NCBI GenBank assembly: GCA_037157565.1
Contig: JAZHRO010000003.1
Span: 37,709,001-37,773,000, forward strand
DNA length: 64,000 nucleotides
Direction: 5' to 3'
Source: Thalassia testudinum
Lineage: Eukaryota > Streptophyta > Magnoliopsida > Alismatales > Hydrocharitaceae
Shown: positions 57,101 through 64,000 of the stretch, piece by piece
How the letters are laid out: each line of letters starts with the position of its first letter
Numbering within the stretch: position 1 is the first letter of the stretch
The notes under the pieces: generated by a model
What the model was told of the DNA's origin: nothing
Seen by the model: only the letters and a program-made list of their open reading frames with translations
The model's database searches: none
Made by a program: the position numbers and the translations under genes

Positions 57101-57665
57101 AGTGGATGGTTCTCCCAAGGGTGCGTAACCATTGCGACGCTTTATCCCGTAATGAAAACGGGAACATCTTCATGAGGACTATAGATAACCCGACATTTCT
57201 TGGTTTAACGGTTTCAGCAAGTCGGGTTAGGTCTTCCAAGTGGAGAAATGGGTCTTCACTTGCAAGACCATGAAAGTGAAAATTGATTAGGCCAATTATG
57301 TTTGGTTTTAATTCAAAGTCGTCCCCGCCCATGGGGACCCGAATTTGTCCTATGGTTTCTGTAGCAGCGGGATTCTGATAAGAGCTAGGAGACCTAGGCT
57401 CCTCCCGTTCGGGAGGGTTCTGCATTTCCTCCAATGTTTCCCGAATGGCTTCGATTTGCTCATTATACATTTCCATTTGGGCTTGGAGGCGGGTTATGGG
57501 ATCTAAGGCTCCACCACCTGGTGGGTTCTGAGGGCGGTTTCCTCCTTCGGGATTTGGGGGTGGGTGTGCAGCCATGTTTGTGGAGGAGGAGGATGATTCG
57601 ACTTGTTTTCTAGATTTATCAGTCAATTCAAATAGTTCAGGGTTTTGTGACCTCCTCCCAAACAT
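54192..57665 (-). CDS. Gag-protease ORF of element F, with the start of RT
   Basis: 1157 codons from ATG at 57665. An N-terminal region rich in Pro, Ser and Gly precedes a predicted coiled coil (about 55-85). The gag core, about 115-300, contains FHGLASEDPFLHLEDL and SLRDKASQWLRTL. A tract at 410-430 with C411 and C428 replaces a normal CCHC knuckle. NPGWRNHPNFAW is at 440-451, a second coiled coil at 495-535, and the gag-protease linker at 680-715. The protease has active site D769 (DLGSS) and IILGRPFLATA (843-853), and the RT N-terminus begins near 1060. It ends at a TAG (54192-54194) where related proteins usually have Trp. Gag forms particles and protease processes the polyprotein. The first in-frame Met was taken as the start. 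Confidence 0.92.
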   Translation of the reverse strand: MFGRRSQNPELFELTDKSRKQVESSSSSTNMAAHPPPNPEGGNRPQNPPGGGALDPITRLQAQMEMYNEQIEAIRETLEEMQNPPEREEPRSPSSYQNPAATETIGQIRVPMGGDDFELKPNIIGLINFHFHGLASEDPFLHLEDLTRLAETVKPRNVGLSIVLMKMFPFSLRDKASQWLRTLGRTIHSWEEMRIAFLKKFFPIGRTNALCRAITSFTQQNGEQFHEAWERYNDLLRKCPHHGLPKCHIAQIFYYGLNETLKQIADASCRGNFMNKDENGAFELFENMSENSMNNASIVAFNRTSQPRNVHEVDTGPSHSSTDLSLIAQKLDEVSVVHKKLDELLANPARSMANTTSSPLRHNPSSSNTRLIPRNPVRPSLPSVAPSDSVSHVELASASQYFDTEDQASVCSDAYLHVDASSGIEDACALGNNPFSATYNPGWRNHPNFAWSNNPHRQNPAGGPMRPSAPVIPRVQFNPMANPPSGPCVPQTEHASSPLDKLMRMMTEMSKRHEENMTSLQHQLAQQNAEINQLRMATRSQGTLPAQPVPNPRNFVPRGSQPQVRPSQGQVNQVLQAPSIPPGFQANPAAAPHSYIPIANPPPPYDPTGPASSNAITTRSGKQTVDPPRPDPGPSSSSPSHSGCILHSREDDAPKLVPESVPFPEALLRGPKGKKKNTQAFDNLRNLFRDVEIKVPLLEAIDHIPTVARFFKDYTTPRRQSNKTKNPVVLSPHASCAILSNLPPKQKDPGTPLISCSIQGCSFNRALLDLGSSINLIPTIMLKKFSLGNLKPTPVTLQLADRSVKIPKGVVEDVVVRVNSLCFPVDFLVLDMEVPSSLSDCPIILGRPFLATARAHIDCESGCIEIAVGSEKLKLNIFKAAKNFDCDCIEDDTSDEDMAVSACIGLIGTYSDCCGLPINTNNCLTNAYCDVPQSLPCPVPSPGQTSDEVFSASHTSWSESYPGYSLSVHTHEDRIALSSPPNQADLQIHTGTLSPYTSHWGYSFLDPSIQEAPLLGQSEGQFLPPNLFSYPSGTLSSQEMPDPSPSTPELKVLPNTLKYVFLGPNETLPVIISLKLTMEQECKLTKVLEHKAAIGWSLSDLSGISPSYCTHRIYTEEEARPSREMQRRLNPNMREVVKNEIIKWLDAGIIYPISDSP

Positions 57666-59049
57666 GCACTACCGCAGGAAGAATTGGGGAGATGAGAAGG
57701 GAAAAGGGATGAGAGAAATGACGCCGCAAAGGTACACTTGATTACAAATCAATACAGTCAAGTTCCTAACCTCTACAGTGTGCCCTTAGACCTAAAGATC
57801 TAAGTTACCTACTATCACGAACTACGGAACCGAATACGAGCACCGCGGAACCACCGGGCCAAATTGAAAGGCCGTTTGCCCCAGTCTTAGACACCCGATA
57901 GCATGCGGGAACTCTCACCAGCACGTAGTTGCTACACACAGGTAGTTAGACCTCCAATCCTTAGTAAGGGTCAAGTTACTACCAGTTTTAATTAGAGGCT
58001 TAGGGTCAAGTGCTTTTGGAATGTGAAGGGCGTTGTTTACGGGTAATGCCCAAGTGATTGATTTTAAGAGTGTGTAAGAACAAGCATGCAAAGGGGAAAT
58101 CTCCCCGAATTGAAGTTTTTATTGGCGAATGGTTTTTAGAGTTCAGCCTTAAGTAGTATGAATTTTAGGGTTTTGCTGAATTACCAATTCAACCAATCTC
58201 CGGGTTTTTGCAAAAATACAGGTTTTCCTTTTAAAACCCAAGAAACCCTTCTTCAATTATCAGTTAGTTAATGCATGCTAAAATGCAATGGGCTACCCTA
58301 AATGGAGATTTCTAAGTGTGGATGCACGAATCAGTTTTATATCAATGTGACAGGGAGACAAAGCACTTCAATTCAAGTGCTCCCAATCACCAGAAATGAT
58401 TTCCACACACAAGGCTTCAACCAAAAGATAAAGAAAATAAAATTGTTGGGGTTGAAGTATTCAGGATCGAATCATACGCAAGTTTGAAAAGTCGTGGTGG
58501 GGTTGGAATCAACTCAATTCCAAGTCTCCCCACCAAAAATGTGATCCTGAATTAAAGCTAAGTGAGGCAAAAGAGGGATACAAGCAATCTTTTTCTTTGC
58601 CTCAAAGAATACTTCCCACGGCGAAAAATCTCAGAATCAAGATTCTCAGATTTTCGCTATGCGAAGTAAGGCGGGAAATCCCGGGGCAGTGGGAGTGAAG
58701 ATAACCAATCAATCAAGTAAATTTTAATCCACTTGCCCTCAAGAAATCCCAAGAAGTTTTTCTAGTTTTTAGTTTTAAAATTTTTTTTTTTTTTTTTATT
58801 ATGGTGGCAAGTTAACCCTAATTTGATGAGAAAAGAAAACCTACTTGTTCGGCAACGTGTGCGAAGCTCCAATGCGATGTCGGCGTCTTCACACTCTCGT
58901 TCCCGCCTTGGATCTGCTCACGTCCTCGACTTCGTCAGCCTTCTTCTCCTTCCACCAGGTTCACCGGCACACCAAAAACAACAATACCCGTGAAGAGAGA
59001 AGAGACAAATTTAAAGGAATTGGATAGAAACTTACTCGAAAGCGCACCT
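57666..59049 (-). repeat. 5' leader of element F
   Basis: A non-coding leader of about 1.4 kb between the PBS and the gag start, with an A-run on the minus strand (T-run 58776-58798). The short ORFs do not look real. Confidence 0.75.
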
Positions 59050-59066
59050 CCTTGGCAACGGCGCCA
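59050..59066 (-). promoter_or_regulatory. Primer-binding site of element F
   Basis: TGGCGCCGTTGCCAAGG on the minus strand, nine bases inside the LTR. The first 13 bases equal the classical tRNA-Asp-type PBS of Athila/Tat elements. Confidence 0.85.
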
Positions 59067-59075
59067 GAAAAGTTA

Positions 59076-61432
59076 TGATGGGTCGGCCCGAATAGGTTGT
59101 TAATATGATATTTTTATCGTTGAAATGTGTATAGTGGTTAACCTAATTTGGACCTAACCATATCTTTACAAAATTTTTAACCTGGCCTAATTGATTTTAT
59201 CTTGTCACTTTTAGGCCCAGGGTCGAACACAGGGAAGTGGGGTTAAAGTCGAGTTTCTACGTTTTCCTTAAAACGCGTCTCTTCCGTTCGTTTATTGTGT
59301 TTTTGGTGTTTTTCTTATTTAGGTTTTTTTTTTATGGTAATCCTTGTTCTTGAGGCACACCCTCAAAATTGTGTCCTTGGCTTTTAGCCAAACAGAGTCC
59401 CAAAACAAGTCTTGCTACTTGCAAGACGAGGTACCTGCAAGTCAAAGATTATCTTTTCTTTTTTATGTATTTTTTTATCTTTTTACTAATAGAAAAGCAA
59501 ATAGACAGAAAGTAAATATAGTATGTATATATATATATGTAGTATATATATAAAGGGGTGAGGGTGGAGGTGGCGATGGAGTGTAGCACTATGTCGAGTC
59601 AGTCGACGTCTAGAGAGACGCAACCAACACGACTAGGTGCCGCGTGGAGTGTGGATGGAGGATGGATGATGTATGGGACCACGCTTTTTTTGTACGCGTG
59701 TATCAGGGAATATCAGCAACTGGTGTTGATATCCCCGCGATACAGCGTATAATAAATAACATGAAAATATATGTACATATGTATGTATATAAGTAAATAT
59801 ATCTATATATATATAAATGTATAGTTATATATGTATAGATATATATATATATAGATATATATGTGTATATATATGTATATAAGTATATATATATATTACT
59901 ATATATATGTATATATATATGTATATAGATATGTATATATATATATATGTATATAAGTATATATGTCTATATATATATAAGTATATGTATAAGTATATAG
60001 ATGTATATATAAGTAGATATATATATATATATATATTATATATGTATATTATATATATATGTATGTATACATAACTATATAGATATACTATGTATATAAG
60101 TATATATATATAGATATATGTATGTATATATATATATATATGTATATATGTTACTATAAGTGTGTGTGTGTGTGTGTCGGTGAATGTGTGTGTGCGTCGG
60201 TGAATGTGTGTGTGTGTGTTGCTGTGAGTTAAATAAAAGAGAGAGAGCACCAGACAGAGAGAGAGCGGGCGGGAGAGATCGAGCGGACACGCGCGGGAGA
60301 GATCGGCAGAGAGAGAGGGAGATCGCGGACGCGCGAGTTAAGACGTCTGCAAGAGGTGGCGGACGTCTGACGCCGCGTCGTCTGAAGGTGAAGGCGGACG
60401 TCTGACCATCGCGGTGCACCGCGCCTTCGCGCAGAGGACGTGAGGCGTCTCCTGCAGACCGGGTGCGAGGACAGAGAGAGGGCGATGGCGCGCTCGAAGA
60501 AGGCGGCGGGGAGTCTGCAGTCGGTCGCGGAGGGTTGCAGAGGAGGGCAGGGGTCGGCGCGAGGCCGTAACCGACCACTGCAGTGCGCGCGGCAGCCAGC
60601 TGCGGGTGCAATGCGGGGTGGACAGAACGGAGATGGAGGTGGGGAACGGGCCTGCAGGCGCACGCGGAGGGTTGCGCGCCTGCGGGGAAGGTCGCGGAGG
60701 AGGCGGGGGGTGCTGCTGCTGCTGCTGTCGCCGTGGTTTAGCTGCTGCTGCTGCTGCTGCTGCTTCAAGCTTCAGGGCTTGAAGCGGCAGCAATGGCGTG
60801 GAGACGAAAACGAAGAGAAAAGAAAACACCATGCCCACCGGCTCGTTGAAGAGCTGGGCGGTGGTGCTCCCACTGTGGTGGTGTGCACCACAGTGGGTTC
60901 TCCTGCTCGCCGGGTGCCTCCTCGACGGAGGGCCGGCGTATGGGAGGGGAGAACGGTGGAGAGGAAGGTGGTGGCTGTGGGGTCTTTGCAGTAGCTCCCG
61001 TTGCGAGGGTGAAGCTACAGCTACTTATAGAGGAGGAGAGAGTGGCGTGCCGGCTGTAGCAGGGAGAGGGTGTGCGAGTTGCAGCTATAGGGAGTGACGT
61101 TGGCAGGGAGAAGTGACGGGAAGAAGTGCTGCGTGGCTGCTGCATGCAGCTGCGGGAAGAGTGCAGCCGCGGGAAGGAGAGAAAAGAAGAAATCAAGAGG
61201 AAAAATAAAGAATAAAAAAATAAAATAAAATAAAAAGAGGGTGATTTTGCAAGGAGGCACTTGAAGAAAAATGTAACTATGCAGGCGATTGTTTCACTCC
61301 TCTTCCTCTCTTGATTAAATGCATGCATGCAAGTGTTTCTACAAATGCGATTACAGGATCCTATTATGCAATGTTAATGCTAGAAAATAGCACAAGAAGG
61401 CGTTATTACAGGCGTGTTTTGAGGTGCAAACA
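59076..61432 (-). repeat. 5' LTR of element F
   Basis: Partner of 48352-50690, with the same microsatellite, trinucleotide run and TATA box (61024-61030). It keeps GGGTCGAACACAGGG (59219-59233), where the other copy has a change in the CG. Confidence 0.93.
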
Positions 61433-61437
61433 GGTCT

Positions 61438-61594
61438 CTAGGTCAGAATAACCCCAACCTAATCATGGAGATTTGTAACAACATGGGTTACCTCCAACAT
61501 TTGGTTTGCATCCCCTGCAGGGTTTTCATAACCTAGGCATTGATGTCTTCTCGGGATGGCCAAGGTTGATAGAAAGTTTGGTTCTGCCCATACC
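61438..61594 (-). pseudogene. Gag fragment of element G between F and LTR A'
   Basis: Minus-strand reading gives FYQPWPSREDINA and VMKTLQGMQTK, matching the H gag remnant at 36800-36900. It belongs to the same gag as 46841-48346. The last five bases are the ATACC target site. Confidence 0.7.
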
Positions 61595-62781
61595 TGATTG
61601 TGCAGCAATCATAGGACTTAAATGACTTGAATTAAGTTATAACATAGCATAATTGTAGCATAATTTATGCATTAGTAGCATACCTTTCATCTTTTCTGCT
61701 TTATTTAGATATTCATGAAATAATGCCAAAATAATGTATTGATTAGTGTATTATTTGGGTTGTAGGTAATTAGAGCTCAGGAGATGGCCTGAAGTTGGAT
61801 CTGAAGCACAATAGTGGCCAAAGCTGCAGTAGAGCTGGAGCAGAAGCCATGGAATAAAGCTGCACTTAAGTTGAAGTCATAATGTAGGTAATAGGTATAC
61901 TACATTACTTGTAGGATTTTAATGCTTAGATTAAATTATGAAGAACATAGGACATCCCTACACCTATCCCTAGCCTTAGGATAGCCTTAGACACCTTCCC
62001 AAATAGTAGCCACCTTCCAATTAGGTTACCTTAGCCTAAAACACCTCAAAACCCACATTCCAACCCACCTCTAGATGTCCAGGTAGGATGCTGGATGTCC
62101 AAGCTCCTTAGATTCTACCTGCAAGACTTGACACCCAATCTAATGCAAATTGGATGTCCAGACAATGTGTCAGACATCCAATTTCTACAGAAACTCAAGA
62201 CAGAACCTAAACTCCATACTGATTTAGCATTGGATGTCTAGACTGAGAACATAGACTTTTGATTTTGAAGTATAAGTCACCTGATATTAAGGTTAGACAT
62301 CTGGAACCATTCTCCTATTGCTGTATTTGAATTCAAGCGTAGATCTTGATTCCTAAGGCCTATAAACCCAATCCTACACCCTAGGAAAACTAATTTAAGG
62401 TATCCTAAGCCTACTACACCACCATATGACTCTCTTAAAAGCCTAATTAGGTTCTCACTAAGCCCAATTGACTTGGATCTAAGTCAATTGCACTCTACCT
62501 AGTCAATTGGACTCATGGAGTCCAATTGAGCTCAAATCTCAACTAACACAAGTCTAATTGGACTTAGTGAGAGTCCAATGGACTCAAGCCCAATCTAATT
62601 GGGAACTCTCTCTCCCAATTACATACACATTGACTCAATTAAACTTGGCTAAGTTTAATTGGATCAATTACTTTAGCCATAGGTTGTATAAATGTATTTT
62701 TGGAAACCTGGCTAGACCTACCATCTGAACAACCTAGACCTAATTAGAAGTGGACCAAGTGGTCCACTTGACCACCACACA

Positions 62782-62814
<33 letters not shown>

Positions 62815-63806
62815 CACTTGGCTACCCACTATAGAGTATTCTAGAGTGCTCTCCAAGTGGCACCACCTTGAAGACTAAAAATAGTCTTCAAGGAGTCCAC
62901 AACCTCTCTCCTTAGAAAGTGAATCTAAGAAGACCCACTCTCTACCATTCTAGCTGCCACCTGAGCCCATTCTCTAGATGGTCATCCCCCTTAGTTTATT
63001 TAAGGACGTAAGTGGGTGGCCATGCACCCCTATCTTGGACTCCATACACTCCCATTCACGAGCACCTTCACTACATCCACTCTCCACATCCAAAAGTAAG
63101 ATCAACACTTCCACCACCTTCATGAAGAGGCTGGCTATACCACCTTTGTTGTCCCTCTCTTCCCTCCTACCACCTCCAGTGCCTGATTTCTCGTAGCATA
63201 ATGTTCTTCATAGTTTAATTCTTGCATTATTTTCCTGCTTAGTAGTGTAGTATTATTGCCTTCTAGAGCACACACATAAACTCTTCATGGGTTCCATGCA
63301 TGCATCTCTTCTATTAGCATAGATCTTGTCATTTTCAAATTCCTTGTACAAGCATTCCTTTAGTATCGATTGTAATGACATCAAAATTTTTAAGGAAATA
63401 AGAATAAAGTTGCTTGCTTCACATTTCCATTCTATTACATTAAAAAGATGTTGACTCCAGAAGAAATTAATGATCTAGCGTTTGATGCATTTTCTATCAA
63501 TAGCCATCGCAAAGTGAGAATCATGCGAACAAGTACTCACTTTTACATTCATCATTTTCTTGACGCACGCACATGTTGTAAGAGAGATAATGTGATTGAT
63601 GAATCCTACATTTACAGAATTGAAACCAGCATCCAATTTAAGCAAGCAAAAGAAGAGAATAAAGAAATTAAAAATCAATTTTGCAATCACACCTCCCTGA
63701 GATTGACTGGGACACTCACCATCTCATTATAAATGTTTTGTTTGAATTGTTTTTTGTGCTATACTATGATGTTTACCTAATCAAATCACATTTTACAAGT
63801 TCAACA
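61595..63806 (+). mobile_element. Solo LTR A' (family A)
   Basis: It starts TGATTGTGCAGCAATCA and ends AGTTCAACA, flanked by ATACC (61590-61594 and 63807-63811) in the middle of the gag of G. It aligns with LTR A along its length, with the GACGTC-like motifs (62070-62300), CAATTG region (62460-62665) and a decayed TATA region (62990-63010). No internal sequence is attached, so it is a solo LTR. Confidence 0.9.
62784..62812. repeat. AC microsatellite in LTR A'
   Basis: About 14 AC units. LTR A has only a shorter, imperfect ACACAC stretch at the homologous place (about 2810-2840). Confidence 0.85.
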
Positions 63807-64000
63807 ATACCCTCCAAATTGGTTTTGTTTCTAGGAGGGAATCAGATTGGTCCAGGAGTGAGACGGGTAGTTCCTCCAATTTGAGTTGGAGGGATTTCTA
63901 AATTGCTCTTGGAGTGTAGAAATATTCTCAATGGGGTTGGAATTTGGATCAATGTAAGTACCTGGTGATCCATATACAACCTCAGAGAAATGATTATACT
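63807..64000 (-). pseudogene. Gag fragment of element G at the window end
   Basis: Minus-strand reading gives YGSPGTYIDPNSNP, ENISTLQEQFRNPSNSNWRNYPSHSW, the gag C-terminal pattern shared with H. The element continues beyond the window, where its 5' LTR and the second ATTCT should be found. Confidence 0.7.

Larger units (their letters stand above)
48352..61432 (-). mobile_element. Element F, nearly complete Athila-type retrotransposon
   Basis: LTRs 48352-50690 and 59076-61432, flanked by the duplication GGTCT (48347-48351 and 61433-61437). PBS, leader, gag-protease ORF, RT, integrase, post-ORF motif and both hairpin-PPT modules are present in the right order on the minus strand. Defects are one in-frame TAG between protease/RT blocks and a deletion of RNase H with a frame change. 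No env-like ORF is present. The LTRs are closely similar (I count about four differences in the first 100 bp), so insertion was fairly recent. It sits in the gag of element G. Confidence 0.95.

Overview
The window is nuclear DNA of a flowering plant and is built almost entirely of nested LTR retrotransposons. I found no host gene, rRNA, conventional tRNA gene or CRISPR array. The coding remnants are Ty3/gypsy proteins of the Athila/Tat branch, recognised by their RT and integrase motifs, tRNA-Asp-like primer-binding sites and long LTRs that begin TGAT. One solo LTR looks like Ty1/copia. The species cannot be named from the sequence. Long nested arrays of this kind are typical of heterochromatin in a large plant genome.

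Layout. 1-3989: 3' end and 3' LTR of element E1 (+). 3990-10740: decayed Athila element E2 (+), with gag, protease, RT, RNase H and integrase pseudogenes and a 304-bp tandem duplication. 10741-13756, continuing at 36206-36655: 3' end and broken LTR of element I (+), carrying the solo LTR N (11309-13026, repeat GTAAC). 13757-36200: element D (-), flanked by CATGT on both sides and inserted into the LTR of I. Inside D lie element L (17712-27571, -, CTAAC duplication), unassigned segment M around L, and the 3' end of element J (to 32508, +). 36656-43316: element H (-), whose 5' LTR carries solo LTR E. 43317-44022: RT remnant O (-). 44023 to the window end: element G (-), interrupted by the nearly intact element F (48352-61432, -, GGTCT duplication) and by solo LTR A' (61595-63806, ATACC duplication).

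Coding content. Element F has a long gag-protease ORF, an RT reading frame separated from it by one in-frame TAG, and an integrase with a complete HHCC finger and D,D35E triad, but its RNase H domain is deleted. Element L has matching LTRs, a PBS and a PPT, but its only ORF is a 490-codon acidic protein that I do not recognise. G and H look like deletion derivatives without polymerase. L, G, H and D would depend on enzymes from an Athila-type partner.

Shared cis architecture. At the 3' end of elements from several LTR families, in both orientations, I see the same order: end of the ORF, an AGCGCTTGTTGGGAGGC-like motif, a hairpin with an AGGA loop followed by a PPT, about 1.1-1.3 kb of non-coding DNA, then a second hairpin (TTTTGCTAG arm, GGA loop) ending 16-18 nt before the LTR with a second PPT in that gap. 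The arms differ between elements but stay complementary. I regard this twin hairpin-PPT arrangement, together with the novel L protein, as the best candidates for something undescribed.
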